DNA from: Elephas maximus indicus
Lineage: Eukaryota; Chordata; Mammalia; Proboscidea; Elephantidae
Reading direction: 5' to 3'
Length of the DNA stretch: 64,000 nt
Assembly (NCBI RefSeq): GCF_024166365.1
Contig: NC_064835.1
Coordinates: 60,740,607-60,804,606 of the forward strand
Part shown: positions 10,961-22,478 of the stretch, piece after piece
Layout of the letters: every line of letters begins with the position of its first letter
How positions within the stretch are numbered: position 1 is the stretch's first letter
Translations under genes and position numbers: made by a program
Notes under the pieces: model-generated
Database searches by the model: none
Told to the model about the DNA's origin: nothing
Seen by the model: the letters and a program-made list of their open reading frames with translations, nothing else

Positions 10961-11488
10961 ACTTCAAGCTCAAATAAGACATAAACCAAGAACCCAAATA
11001 GAATCTGGACAGATACTATGAATTTAGCACAGGGCTCCTAATTCAGTTATACAGTGTTGTATTCAAGAGTGAATATGATCAAGTATTGTATCCAGATTGT
11101 GTCATTACAACCTGACAGTTCTTTCAGGTTAGCTCTACACCACTGTTTTCCTCTCTGCCTGGTGATTAGAGCCCTTACCTGGGTGGTCTAGGGGAGCTCC
11201 TTCCCCCCACTTCTGGAATGCTGCCCTGCTCCAATAAGATCTGTTACACCTGTAGAGAAGTGGTTTGTTTGATATCAGGAACCCCAGATAAAAATGTAGA
11301 TGCTCCCAGAAGAGATGATGCAATAAATATGAATGAGCTTTCCACACAGTTATCTGATTCATGTGTGATTATTGAAAGAAACAGAGATGAATGCAGAGCT
11401 ATAACTGAGGAAAATGGGTAAATTGGAGAAGAAAGGGAGAAGGAGATCATTAATGAGTTGTGTTCCCGGAAGCCTTCCCTGACCCCTT
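10961..11488. other. Intron 2 sequence, mostly unassigned
   Basis: The last ~30 bases before the LTR ('ggaagccttccctgacccc') resemble an L2 fragment. Nothing else recognised. Confidence 0.4.
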
Positions 11489-12015
11489 GTCTTAGTTATC
11501 TAGTACTGCTGTAACAGAAATACTATAAATGGATGGCCTTAACAAATAGAATTTTATTCTCTCATAGTTTAGGAGGCTAGAAGTCTGAATTCAGAGTGCC
11601 AGTTCCAGGGGAATGCTTTATCTTTCTGTTTGCTCTGGGGGAAGGTCCTTGTCATCAATTTTCTCCTGGTCTAGGAGCTTCTCACCACAGGGACCCTGGA
11701 TCCAAAGGACACACTCCACTCCTGTCTCTTCTTGCTTAGTGATAATGAGGTCCCTCTCCTCTCTGCTCAACTCTCTCTTTTATACCTCAGAAGAGATTTA
11801 CTCAAGCAAGATACAACCTAAACCTATAGATTGAGTCCTGCCTCATTAACATAACTGTGTCTAATCCTGCCTCATTAACATTATAGGGGTTAGAATTTAC
11901 GACACATAGGATAATCACATCAGATCACAAGATTGTGGACAACCACAGGATACTGGGAATCATGGTCTAGCCAAGTTGAAGCAGGTTTTTGGAGGACACA
12001 ATGTAGTCCATGACA
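11489..12015 (-). mobile_element. MaLR-like LTR (copy A), antisense to TACR1
   Basis: Runs from TGTCTTAG to CATGACA on the + strand, i.e. a TG...CA LTR read on the minus strand. About 75-85% similar by eye to the copies at 23206, 29563 and 39847 and sharing 'aggctagaagtctgaattca'. It has internal sequence on its right, so it is the 3' LTR of a partial provirus rather than a solo LTR. Confidence 0.75.
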
Positions 12016-12340
12016 TTCCACCTTTTGCCCCTCCATTCATGTCCTTACCACATGTAAAACACATTCACCCCCATCATATCATCTAAAAAGTCTTAAATCA
12101 GCTCCAAGTGCAAATTCCATCTTCTGAAAAATTCCTCTTTATCTGCGGAATCTAGAATACAAGTTACCTGCTTCCAAAGTGCAATGATGCAACAGGCATA
12201 AGGTAGACATTTCCATTACAAATGGGATAAATTGGAGGGGAAGAAGGGATAACAGGCACAAAGCAAGTCCAAAACCCAGCAGAACACATTACATTAGCTC
12301 TCATGCCTTGAAAATAATCCTCTGTAGAAGAGATGCAGAA
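12016..12340 (-). mobile_element. MaLR internal sequence attached to LTR copy A
   Basis: Non-coding internal region directly joining the LTR. Blocks such as 'caagtgcaaattccatcttc' and 'caggcataaggtagacattt' resemble the THE1/MLT1-type internal consensus. No open viral frame survives. Confidence 0.5.
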
Positions 12341-12440
12341 TCATGCAGTGGCTTGCCCTAGGTTGCACCAATGAATGTCAAGGCCAGCAAAACCAGCCTC
12401 AGCTCCTGAGTCCTGATATTTTGCTCACATTACCATACCA
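12341..12440 (+). repeat. MIR relic
   Basis: Contains 'cagtggcttgccctaggttg' followed by the typical degenerate ending. Weakly preserved. Confidence 0.5.
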
Positions 12441-13155
12441 GCACTGCCCAGTTAGTTCCAGCAATTGGAATTGCCACTTAGGGAAGCTGTACTCCTAGCT
12501 TTCAGGGCTGGCCCCTTCCATGTTTCCAGGGACATGCATCCTATATTAATGCCAGTCTCCCACTGGAGTTGTCCTGGACAGCATTCCTCCTTCTGTCACC
12601 TCCTATTTGACTCAAGAAGCAAAGTAGAACTGCAGCTCTGAGAAGCTAAGTCTACCAGGCTCTACCTTCACTGCTAGCACTTCAGCTGGCAATGGAGTTT
12701 ATAAGCTTCTTCTTGTAAAGCTGCCTGAGGTCAAGGCATTGTCAGGGTGGTTGCATTGTCAGGGGAAACAGCAGATGACAGATTCTCCTAGAATACACTG
12801 AGTGAAGAGCACCAGCTGCCACCAGGCTCAGAAGCATCCATCATGTGAAAAGGCCTTTTCCTAGACTCTGCCTGCCATGGGAGTACAGGCATTTTATGGA
12901 ATCCTCACTCATCTCGTCCAGTCCTTTTTTTCCAATATGAGAAACTCAGATCTAACAAGAGAAAGAGTCTTGCTCAAAGTCACATGGGAAATTAGGAGGG
13001 ACAGAATAGCAGAAGCAGATCCAAACACAAAGCCTGCATCTGCCATTCACTTGCTCTGTTAAATCTCCTATCATGGACGTGAATTTCTCAATTTCTCCTA
13101 GTAATTCTGTTGAGATTATAATGAGGCTTTGTTATTCCATTCAAACAAGTTATAG
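12441..13155. other. Intron 2 sequence with weak MIR-like patch
   Basis: Around 12900-13050 there is a faint MIR signature ('cttgctcaaagtcacatggg'). The rest is unassigned and may include more retroviral internal relic. Confidence 0.35.
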
Positions 13156-14130
13156 CTTTATGCTGACTTTGTAGAAACTCTCTTGATTCCTCATATTGTT
13201 TTTTGCTTTGATGTCTATTTGTCTGATATTAACATAGTTGCCCCCAGCTTGGAATATCTTCTTCCACCCTTTACCTTCACTCTGTCTGTGTTCTTTTGTT
13301 TTACATATGTCTTTCATAAACAGCATTTATCTGAATTTGTTGTTGATTTTTTTTTTTTTACTATAATCTTACCATCCCTGCCTTTTAATGAGTGAATTTG
13401 GTCTCTTTACATTTATTGTTATTTTTAGCACATTTTGATTTATTTCTACCTTATTTTCTTAAAATATTTATTGTATATTTTTTGTTTTTACAAATGAATG
13501 TAACATATATGTAAGTAATAAGGCATAATAATATGAAACATATGAATCTAATACTCATCCTGTGAACTAGAGCATTAATTAAATCATAAAACCTCCCTGT
13601 TTCCTTTCCGTAAGTGGTCTGTGTGTTTAATTTTACTTGGTTTTGACCCTTATAGAAATGGTGTCATATGGCCTGTAGTTCCTATGATTTTTTAAAAATA
13701 TTTGCTCAACATTTTGTCTCTAAGATTAATTCATGTTAATACTTGTAGCTGTGGTTTATTAATTTTAAATGCTATACTATTTCTTAAGTTGTTTGTGCAT
13801 TCTCTTACTTGTCATCACTTGGGTTGTTTCTAAGTTTTTACTGCTGTGAACATGACTCCTGGTGCCCAAGTGCAAGAGTTTCTCTAGGGCATATATCCTA
13901 AAGTGAAATTAACTTAGGTTTGCACAAGTTCAACTTTATGAGATAATGCCTATAAGATCATTGTTTTGCCAAAGTGGTTACACCACTCTATACATCTACC
14001 AGCAGTACATAAGAGTTCCTGTTGTTCCCTGTCCTTTGTCAACATTTGGTCTTGTCAGACTTCTTTATTTTTTCCTTATCTAGTAAATGTAAAATGTTAT
14101 CTTGTCGTGGTCTTAATTTGAGTGATCTGG
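13156..14130 (-). mobile_element. Old L1 fragment(s)
   Basis: T-rich strand with blocks characteristic of the reverse complement of L1 ORF2/3' regions, e.g. 'ttgccaaagtggttacacca' and 'ttgggttgtttctaagtttt'. All frames are broken. Confidence 0.6.
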
Positions 14131-14364
14131 GAGGTGGGGCTGGACTGTACTTATAAGTTAGTAGGTGGAAATGAAGTCAGTAGTGAAGGGGACTACAAGA
14201 AAAGAAAAAGAGTGTCTGGCCTTGAAGAACCGCTCAGATTCTCAGGGATTTCCAATTACCCAGTCTAGGAATCTGTGAGTAGTACGGTTCTTTTCTTTTA
14301 ATATAATGAGGTTTTTTTTTATGTAAATGTCTCCCTTTTCTGCTAAGATTATGCCTTTACTCCT

Positions 14365-14888
14365 TGTCTTAGGCTGGGTTCTCCAGAGAAGGAAAACAAG
14401 TGAAGCATCGATGATACATAGAGAGAGAGAGATCCATGAAATGGCTCACACGGTTGTAGAGGCTGGAAAGTCCCAAATCCATGGGTCAGGCTGGAAGCTT
14501 CTCCCAACTCACGTAACTGCAAGGGCTGGCAAACCCAAGATCTAGACCGCAGAGGCTGACAAATCCCAAGATCAGCAGGCAAGCTGCTAGCTCAAGTCCC
14601 AAGAACCAGAGGTCAGACAAACAGAAGCCAGCAGCAGGATCCAGAGTGAGCAAAAGCCAGCAGGTCTTGCCAGAAAGTCCACCTATATTGGATGCAGTCC
14701 ACACCCCCAAGGAAACTCCCCTTCCAGTGATCTACTCACAGAAGATCCCATCATGTAGGTGATCACATTATATCAGATCTCATCATGGAGGTGATTGCAT
14801 CATTACACAACTGCCAAACTACCTCATAACTGCCAAACCACTGAGAATCATGGCCCAGCCAAGTTCACACACAGCCTTAACCATCACA
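14365..14888 (-). mobile_element. ERVL-class solo LTR, different subfamily
   Basis: 524 bp beginning TGTCTTAGGCTGGGTTCTCC and ending CCATCACA on the + strand. Flanked by a 5-bp duplication ctcct (14360-14364 and 14889-14893). Its left end resembles LTRs with 'ggttctctagaggaacagaa', distinct from copies A, B, D and E. Confidence 0.75.
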
Positions 14889-14990
14889 CTCCTTCTCTGG
14901 GGTTGAAATATACCTTATTGAATGTGGTGATGGTGACAGTAGAAAGTAGCTTAGTTGAGTTTAGTTTAGTTTTTAATGTCCTTACTTGGC

Positions 14991-15155
14991 AGAACCTGGT
15001 GGTGTAGTGGTTAAGAGTTTGGCTGCTAACCAAATGTTAGTAGTTCGAATCCACCAGGTTCTCCTTGGAAACTTTATGAGGGCAGTTCTACTCTGTCCTG
15101 TAGGGTTGCTGTGAGTCAGAATCAACTAGACAGCAATGGGTTGGGGTTTTTCTCT
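14991..15155 (+). mobile_element. AfroSINE
   Basis: Complete head-to-tail copy: 'aacctggtggtgtagtggtt', 'agtagttcgaatccaccagg', 'tgctgtgagtcagaatcaac', T-rich end. Confidence 0.92.
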
Positions 15156-15904
15156 TTTATTTTACTTGACAGAATAAGAGGCGGGAAAAAAACCTATGTC
15201 AGTCTTCAAATTTTGTTCTAAAATTTTCCATGAAATGCAGAGGTCTGGGAACCACAGGCCTTGAAAATGTGGATAAAACAAAGCCTGAGGTTGGCCTCAT
15301 CCCTCTAAGCCATCTTCTGGGCACCAACTACATGCAGGCACTTTGCAAGGGTAGGGGCATCCCCTCAGGGGCAGGCAGATCCATCCTGCTGACAGATCCT
15401 CACCGTGGAGGGCTGTGCACCTGGCTTTCAGGCTCTCTGAGTCTGGTACCATAATGCTCTGGAATCAGCCAGCCAGCCCTCCCTGTGCCAAAAGTGTTGT
15501 GACCCGCAGCCTATTGATCTGGCCAACGCCAACCCCATTTGCTTTACAGTCATATTTCTCTTTGAAAATAGCTTATGAATCAGACTCTTGTGAGCACAGC
15601 TAACACACCTGCTCTTCAGAGACCATGTAGGCTGACAAATGAGGTTTCTGTCACTAAAGAACTGGGCCAGCCCCTGGACCAGAGTGAATTCATCAAGGTA
15701 CATGCCTTTTGGGGAGATCTCTTGGCAGCCAACCAGCCAACTTTCCCTGGAGACACCTTTGTGTATCACAGACACCCATTTTCCATCAAATTGCAACACA
15801 GGTCACTAGTGATTTATTTCTAAGAAGAAATTTGGATGACTGCCAAAAAGATGACGCTAGGACTTAAACCACTTTAAGCCACTTAATTTAGGTTCCCTCA
15901 GAGC
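15156..15904. other. Intron 2 sequence, nothing recognised
   Basis: GC-moderate, not obviously repetitive. Several frames of 60-120 codons overlap on both strands at 15230-15820, but none shows a known domain. Confidence 0.4.
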
Positions 15905-16092
15905 ATTTTTTTCTTCACGTGTAGGTGAGGGCCACCTGCCTTAGAATCACTGAAGCGCTTATTAAAATTCATATTCCCAGGCCCTTCCTCAGACCCACAT
16001 AATAAGTATCTGGAGTAGGGCCCAGGAATCTGTATATTAAAAGCATACCTGTGGTGATTTTTTTTATGTATTCTGTTTGAGAACAACTGCCT
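15905..16092 (+). mobile_element. MER5A-like hAT transposon relic
   Basis: Shows the MER5A order: 'agaatcactgaagcgcttat', 'gggcccaggaatctgtatat', 'tttgagaacaactg'. Non-autonomous DNA transposon, heavily diverged. Confidence 0.65.
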
Positions 16093-16644
16093 TGCAGGTG
16101 CAAGAGAGCAATTGGATTTACATATGAAAGAAAATCTCTTGTCTTTTTCCTTTCTCTTTCCAGAACCAGGAGGTTACCTTCTTTCTTATCTTTAAAAAAA
16201 TGTTTCGGGTTGTTATTGTCAAGATGGCACCAAGGCAGGCTTTATTCAGAACACTACAGTCAGAGTCTGGAATGAACCTGGGTCTTGCTGAGGAGGCATG
16301 GTTGGGGCCTTTCGGGCAACTTCCCCCTCCTGGTTTGCTGAGCCTGGAGAGGGGGGAAAGCAAGGTGTGACCTGCTGCATACATCAGCCCACAGTCACCC
16401 AGATGAAAACTGGTCTCTCAGGACTCTGCTTCACACAAAGTCAACAGAGCACAATCACCACCATGTGGCCAGGCAGACCACGAAGGGTTACCTGAATGGT
16501 GGTGGTCAGTCACATCACTGAGAAAGGACATACGATTTGATAGAAGTGAGAACACCGAAGAGTCTCTTAACCCTTCAAAGTTTCACTTACTCCTCTAATC
16601 GAATCTTGGGGCCTCCTGGGACATCATTTCCATGGTATGAAGGC
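16093..16644. other. Intron 2 sequence, nothing recognised
   Basis: No identifiable repeat or exon. Confidence 0.4.
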
Positions 16645-16860
16645 AGAATGGTAGAGTGGGAAAAGAAAGATCCAGCTTCAAATCTTAACTCCAATCACTT
16701 GCTAGCTCTGTGACATCAGCAAATGTGCCTCTTTGAACCTCATTTTTAATTGCAAAATGGAGGTAATAAAACCCCACCCTTTGGAATTGATGTAGATATT
16801 AAATAGGGTACTGCATGATAAGATCCTGGACTGTAGTCCAGAACAATAAATGTGTTCACC
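16645..16860 (+). repeat. MIR SINE
   Basis: Good MIR signature in order: 'cacttgctagctctgtgaca', 'cctctttgaacctcattttt', 'aatggaggtaataa'. Confidence 0.8.
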
Positions 16861-17574
16861 AGCCCTCTAAATCCATCATTCCCAAGGCCTTCCATGGCCT
16901 CCATGGCCTAACCCAGCCCTCAGCTCTCCCACCTTATATTTTCTCCTCTCTCACACCTGGATCTCCAAGGAATGCTAGAGAAAGTCAGGAAACCATGCTA
17001 ACTTATCTGGGCATGAGTTAAATAGTGAGAATTAAGTTCAAAGACTTTGGTTGAGGATAATATTTAGGAGAATTTTAAATGTCATGCTAAGGAGTGTATG
17101 CTGAATAGGGTAGGCAATTGGAAGCCTGAACAGGGAGGTCATTTGTATCAATGATCAGAGCTGAGTTTTGGAAAACAATATGTGTTTGACAATGTAGAGA
17201 GTGGAGAAGGAAGATACTCATGATCCTTTTCTGAAGAAGCTTGCAGACAACTTGGAAGACAAAGCATGTATGAAATGGAGAACCATGCAAAGCATCTAGT
17301 AACCGAAAACTAAATAGATGTTAAGTGCTCCGGGAGTTCAGAGGAGCAGGAGGAGTTAAGAAAATAATGCCAATCCAAAGAAACTCTCAGCAGCAAAAGA
17401 TGGACCTCAAAGAAGGACAGGATTTGGGTTGGTGCAGAAAGGGGAGAGCATCTCAGCAGCAGAAATTAGATCAGTGAAGGCACAGTGTTGGCGAGAGTTT
17501 GGCCCAGCCCACGCTGATTTCCTCTGTTTTGGTTATAACTCAAGCCCTTCCCTTTCCAAAACCTTGAGGCAGTA
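16861..17574. other. Intron 2 sequence, nothing recognised
   Basis: No assignable feature. Confidence 0.4.
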
Positions 17575-17584
17575 CAATGGAGCA

Positions 17585-17880
17585 GGGCTTGGCACATATT
17601 TCTATAAAGGGCCAGACAGTAACTATTTTAGGCTTTGTGGCACGAAAGCAGACATGGAGAATACCTAAACAAATGTGTTGTTGTGTTCTACTAAGCATTT
17701 ATGGACACTGAAATTTGAATGTCATGGAATTTTCACATTAGGATTTTATGTCATGAAATAACATTCTTCTTTTGAGTTTTTTTCAACCATTTAAAAAGGT
17801 AAAAACCATTCTTAACTCACGAGACATGAAAAAACAAGAAGTGAGCCAATTTGGCCCATGAGATGTAGTTTGCTGTCCCC
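17585..17880 (+). mobile_element. Non-autonomous hAT-Charlie-type DNA transposon
   Basis: Ends 'cagggcttggca' and 'gtttgctgtcccctg' form imperfect terminal inverted repeats. Internal 'ataaagggccagacagtaac', 'attttaggctttgtgg' and 'caatttggcccatgagatgt' are typical of this MER family. The flanking octamers are similar at 6 of 8 positions, a weak 8-bp duplication. Confidence 0.7.
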
Positions 17881-17884
17881 TGCA

Positions 17885-18055
17885 GTAGAGGGTTAGGCAC
17901 ACAGGCTGTGGAGTCAAAGGCCTGGGTCCAAGTCTAACCCCCACCCCTCACCAGATGTGCAACTATGCGAGAGTCACTGTACTCTCTGCGCCTCAGCTTC
18001 CTCACCTGCAAAGAGGAGATAAAGAGCAGCATCTCTCCTCTAGTTGTGGGCAAGG
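17885..18055 (+). repeat. MIR SINE
   Basis: 'acacaggctgtggagtcaaa' ... 'gcgcctcagcttcctcacct' is the usual MIR order. Confidence 0.75.
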
Positions 18056-18109
18056 CGTGCCCATTCTGTCTTCAAAGCATATGCTGAATTCTCCCAACTC
18101 TTTTTTCAC

Positions 18110-18905
18110 CCAAGCTACTCCGAGTTCTCAGAGTCCCACCCCCATCACCTCTCTCCCAGATGAAAGTGCAGCCTCCCTCCTGGGCTCTTGCTTGCCCCTC
18201 TCCCGCCCAATTAAAACTGAGTTATATCTCCCTTCTTCAACCCTTCAATGCCTTGGCTGGCTCTTCTGTGAAACCCCAGCTCCCTAGACCCTGGCCTGTG
18301 CATACCTCCGTGATGTGGCCCCTGCCCACATCTTGACATCTTCGCCCCCAGAGCCGCACTCCAGCCTCAAAGGCCTTCTCTCATCTCCTCCAGTGCCGGC
18401 TGAGTCGGGCCTCAGGGCCTTTGGGCCTTCTCTTATTTCTGGGTGGGCTGTCCAGCCCAACCCCCTGTGTGTGGGAGGTTTACCCTCTCTGCGTGGGGTG
18501 TCCACCCTTACCCCCTCTGTGTGGGCTGTCCACCCTCACACCCTTTCTGTGGGCAGTCCACCCCTACCTGGTCTGTGTGGGCGTCCACCCCCACTCCCCA
18601 CCATGGGCGGTCCACCTCCCCCCACACCTGCCTGTCCTTCAGGTTTCTGTGTCTCTGGAAATGTCACCTCATCAGAGAGCCCTCTGAGTAGCAGCCTCTG
18701 GTATTCACTGTCACCACCCTATTTGGCTTCTTTATGCTCTTAACACAATTTATGATTTTATATTTATTTTCTGGTGTATTTGTTTATTCTGTCTCTTCTC
18801 CACTATGCTCTAATCTTCTCAAGGGCAGGGATCCTGTCTTTTTTTAAGTCACCACAATAGCCTCAGCATTTAGCACAAAGCAGGGGATTCATTAAAAATT
18901 GGGAG
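18110..18905 (+). repeat. L2 LINE 3' end, interrupted by a minisatellite
   Basis: Ancient L2 sequence: 'gaaatgtcacctcatcagag' and 'ctcaagggcagggatcctgt' are 3'-end hallmarks. Frames through it are chance openings. Confidence 0.75.
18425..18625 (+). repeat. Minisatellite within the L2 copy
   Basis: Five to six degenerate units of about 35-38 bp around 'tgtgtgggctgtccaccct', strongly C/T versus G/T asymmetric. All three forward frames are open across it, giving Pro/Trp/Cys-rich pseudo-proteins. Confidence 0.85.
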
Positions 18906-19192
18906 GCCGAATGAACCGGCCCGGCAGGAAGTACGCGGCCCCTTCCTTCACGTGTTCCTCACTCAGGTGAGCATGCTACCTGAACAAGGGCTGGCCCCAA
19001 ACCTGAACAGGTGGCTTTGCTAACAGTGTATGTGCAATCCTCATAAAGCCCAAATCCGCATGGTTCACCGTCAAGGGAGAATCAAGTTCAAGAAGCCCAA
19101 TTTCACAGGCAAAAGTAATAAAATAGGAACTCCATTTGAAAAGCACCCAAAACAATTGTCTGCACAACACCTACAAAAAAAAAAAAAAAAAA
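18906..19192 (+). pseudogene. Unidentified poly(A)-ended segment, possible retrocopy
   Basis: Starts GC-rich right where the L2 ends and finishes in an A19 tract near 19174-19192, the form expected of an L1-mobilised cDNA. I could not match any parent: frames near 19030-19173 read short peptides (e.g. GRIKFKKPNFTGK) resembling no protein I can name. No clear flanking duplication was found. It may instead be an unknown SINE. Confidence 0.3.
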
Positions 19193-19329
19193 TCCCTGTC
19201 TTGCTTACGTCCTACTCTCATATCCCACTGCTGCTCATCGCAATACACTCGCCCACCAAAACCAAACCCTCCACTTCCACACCCAATCCACGTGGACTTT
19301 CCATCTCTCTTCTTCCTCCCACTCTGCCC

Positions 19330-19452
19330 ACTTTCTCTCTCTGTCTTTATATATGTATGTATGTAAAAAAAAAGAGTATATACCCTATATACATACATAT
19401 TCATATATTCTCTCTATACATAAATACGTGTGTAGCTAATTCTATATATATG
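19330..19452. repeat. AT-rich simple repeats (TATG/TACA type)
   Basis: Short runs of 'atgtatgtatg' and 'atacatacatat' with an A9 tract. No gene. Confidence 0.7.
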
Positions 19453-19660
19453 TAGTCCCTGGGCAGTGCAAATGGTTAACATGCTCAGCTGCTAAGCAAA
19501 AGGTTGGAAGTTCAAGTTCACCCAGAGGCACCTCAAAAGAAAGATCTGGCAATCTAGTTCCATAAAATCAGCCATTGAAAACTCTAGGGGCACAGTTCTA
19601 CCCTGACACACATGGGGTCTCCATGAGTCAGAGTCGACTCAACAGCAACGGGTTTGTTAC
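19453..19660 (+). mobile_element. AfroSINE, long form
   Basis: 'agtccctgggcagtgcaaat' head, 'tggaagttcaagttcaccca' B-box region, 'tccatgagtcagagtcgact' tail. Confidence 0.9.
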
Positions 19661-19721
19661 GTATACGTACATATAGATTCCCTCTCTCCTCCATTATGCT
19701 GTGTATACAGCACTGCATACG

Positions 19722-19790
19722 TCTGTAGGGAGCTAGAGGGTCGCTAAGAGTCGGAATCAGCTCGAAGGCACTGGGTTTGGGTTTTCTAGG
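19722..19790 (+). mobile_element. AfroSINE 3' fragment
   Basis: Only the tail is kept: 'gctaagagtcggaatcagct' and 'ggcactgggtttgggttttc'. Confidence 0.75.
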
Positions 19791-21416
19791 GAGCTGATCT
19801 CCCTTTACTGTGTAGATCAGCTTAGCTTTTCTTCCAGCATAAAAAACCCTTTTTTCAAGAGGAGGAGAGCTCATCGAAGATGATCCAGATGTTGCTGGAT
19901 TCTCTTTGACCAGCTTGGGAGGTGAGAAAATCTGTCAACATCCCCACGTTAAAAATGTTCGCCCTTTCACACACAACTCACAGCAGACTTCAAATTGATT
20001 AATGTAGTCTTCCTTGGTAGTTTCTTGTGCCACGCATAAATTGCATTGCTCAATTTGTTAATGGAAACTAGAGATGGGTAGCCTGTGTGGCTCGTGGCGT
20101 AATGGACTATTCTCTATGCTGAGAAACTTTGGCTGAGGAACAGAAAGTAGGGTGTTTGTCTTTCCCACATATTTCAGCCAACTGACGGTCTCCCTGGGCT
20201 CAGGCTTGAAGACAGGAGGAGGCAGTGGAAATACAAGAATGAAATGCAGACCCAAAACTTGGCCCCATTACGAAGCACCCATCTAGGCTGACTTGAGTTC
20301 TGGGTCTTGATTTTTTAAGCTATGCTCTTTTTCAATGTATCACCTGCTTTTACTAAGTACTGCTGATAATTTGTGGGCTTGATATATTTGTTCATTCTTG
20401 AAACACTGTGGTTTCCCTGTTCTGAGTGGCATTTTCCATTCTTCTTTGCTCATTGAGTCCAAAGAGAAAGAAATACAAGGGGTTGAAGTGAGGAAAGGAC
20501 ATATCTGTTTTCTATTCCCATTTCAAGCCGGAGTGACTTGAACAAGGCAATGACCTCTCCTGTGCCTTAATTTTTCAATTTAAAATTAAGTTAGCAACAT
20601 CTGTCTCTTACCCGAAGCCCCAAAGGTAATGAGATGAAGTTGAATCCATTTCCAGAAGCACCTTTAAATGAAAAAAAAAAAAACTGCACATAGAAAATGC
20701 AAAATTTCTACATCTTCTACAAGCCAACAGCTATTTACGTTTGATACTTACTAACTTGATACCGGACTTGATTTTGTCATACGAAAAGGTTTCTGGCCGT
20801 TTTTTGTGGGTTTTGTGCTAAGATTTGCCATGGAAGGAGGACATTCTTTCAGGGCACAGCAAAGAGAGGGGGCACTAGCATCTGTGCCATCCAGACTTGG
20901 GAGACATGCATGGTTATTAGTCACAGGCTACTGTGATTGGACTGTTCTGATTATTTTCAGTTCCTTAGACCCCAGGGACTAAGGAGAGCATAAAAACCAG
21001 CCAACACGATGCAGTTTAGTTATATCGGGAAATGTTTACTCATATCAGTTGGCGCTGACTTAAACAGTTTCTGAACAACATCCCAGCAAGAATAACCCGT
21101 ATTTGAAATGCTTGACAGTAAGATAAGGTACAACCTTCCGTCCTGCTGCATGGATCTGAGCCCTCCTCAGCAAAGTGGTCAACACAGGCAGCAGAAACAG
21201 AAACTCACCCCAGATCTGCCCTGGTTACTTATCCAAAGCAAGGACTATTCCACTACAGTGGGACTCAGCTAACCCAGCCCCGAGCAGGGCAGAGCACAAT
21301 AGAGTTAAGAACCACCTAAAGGTGTGGGTGACTTCTGTCAGCCAAAGTACCAACTGCTACTCCAAGCAAACACATCACAGCTGTCTGCAGGCCACAGCAA
21401 CAACAAACAAAAATAC
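19791..21416. other. Intron 2 sequence, one weak MIR patch
   Basis: A MIR-like patch at about 20522-20640 ('gtgacttgaacaaggcaatg'). Otherwise no recognisable gene or repeat. A12 tract near 20672. Confidence 0.4.
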
Positions 21417-21575
21417 ATAAATGAGCCTGTCGCCGTCAAGTCGATTCAGACTCATGGTGACCCCATGTGTTACAAAGTAGAAAGGAGTTCCATAGGGTTT
21501 TCTTGGCTGTGATCTTTACAGGAGCACATCCCCAGGCCTTTCTTTTGCAGTTAGTCAGTACAAACGGTTTTTCCC
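21417..21575 (-). mobile_element. AfroSINE, 5'-truncated or diverged
   Basis: 'cgtcaagtcgattcagactc' and 'ccatagggttttcttggctg' read on the minus strand. The head is poorly kept. Confidence 0.8.
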
Positions 21576-22283
21576 ACCCAGGAACCCACAGACCATAAAG
21601 ATAGTGTTATAAACTCAAGGAGGTTGGCAAAGCTCATGCTACACTGGTAAAGGCTAGATGAAAGCACCTATTAGAAAGCTGCACCATCACACAGTAAGGG
21701 GTGTGTGTGAGGGGGAGGTTTGTCCACAGAATTCAAGCACATAAAATTCCTGCTGCCTTAAAAAAAAAAAAAAAGTTGCTGAAATGCCAGTAAACCCAAT
21801 ACGGATGGGTCCAGGTACCGGCTGCAGTTTGGCGCCACCTGGCGGCAGTTGTTTGCTCAGCCGTTAATAGCTCTGCCGAGTGGCTGGCTGGGACTTCCGA
21901 ACAGCCACCACGTTTCAGGTGATTTGCTGTCACTGGTTTTTTACCAGACTACCAAGATTAACCGGGAGGATACCACAGAGTCAGGGACTCCCTCCCTGTT
22001 TCCCTAATTCCACACTCCCACTCAAGGTAAGAACGGAAACCACCAGAATTTCTGGGCCATCATCGTCTCTGGCCAGCCCACTTGGCTCCCTCTGAATACC
22101 CTTCCTCCTCCTTCGTTTTCTTAAAGCCCCACTAACATGGAGTTGTCTGATGAGGCATACTTCCCTGAAGATCTTGTGAGTAAAATCAGCATAGGACAGG
22201 ATTGTATAGATTTGTACCCTCTGTGAATTTTCTCTCATATACCACTGTTTCTCAAAACGAATTGAGCAGTCTTCACCACAGGA
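21576..22283. other. Intron 2 sequence, nothing recognised
   Basis: An A15 tract near 21760-21774. The GC content rises around 21810-22130 but no exon signature is seen. Confidence 0.4.
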
Positions 22284-22478
22284 AGGAGCCCTGGTGGCAC
22301 AGAGTGGTTAAGAGCTGAGCTGCTAGCCAACATGTCGGCAGTTCAAATCCACCAACCGCTCCTTGGAAGCCCTGTGGGGCAGTTCTACTGTGTCTTATAA
22401 GGTCACTATGAGGCGGATTTTTTTTTTTTTTTTTTATGAGGCGGAATCAACTCGACGACAATGAGCTTGTTTTGTTTT
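22284..22478 (+). mobile_element. AfroSINE carrying an internal T18 insertion
   Basis: Head 'gagccctggtggcacagagt', B-box region 'gcagttcaaatccaccaacc'. The tail is interrupted: atgaggcgga occurs at 22408-22417 and again at 22436-22445, separated by T18 (22418-22435), after which the tail resumes. Confidence 0.9.

Noticed and set aside
18425..18625. Regular repeats considered as a CRISPR-like array
   Set aside because: Units are contiguous and degenerate with no unique spacers, in a mammalian genome.
18284..18743. Overlapping frames of 73-142 codons on both strands
   Set aside because: All pass through the 36-bp minisatellite and the L2 relic; composition (Pro/Cys/Trp repeats) is a repeat artefact.
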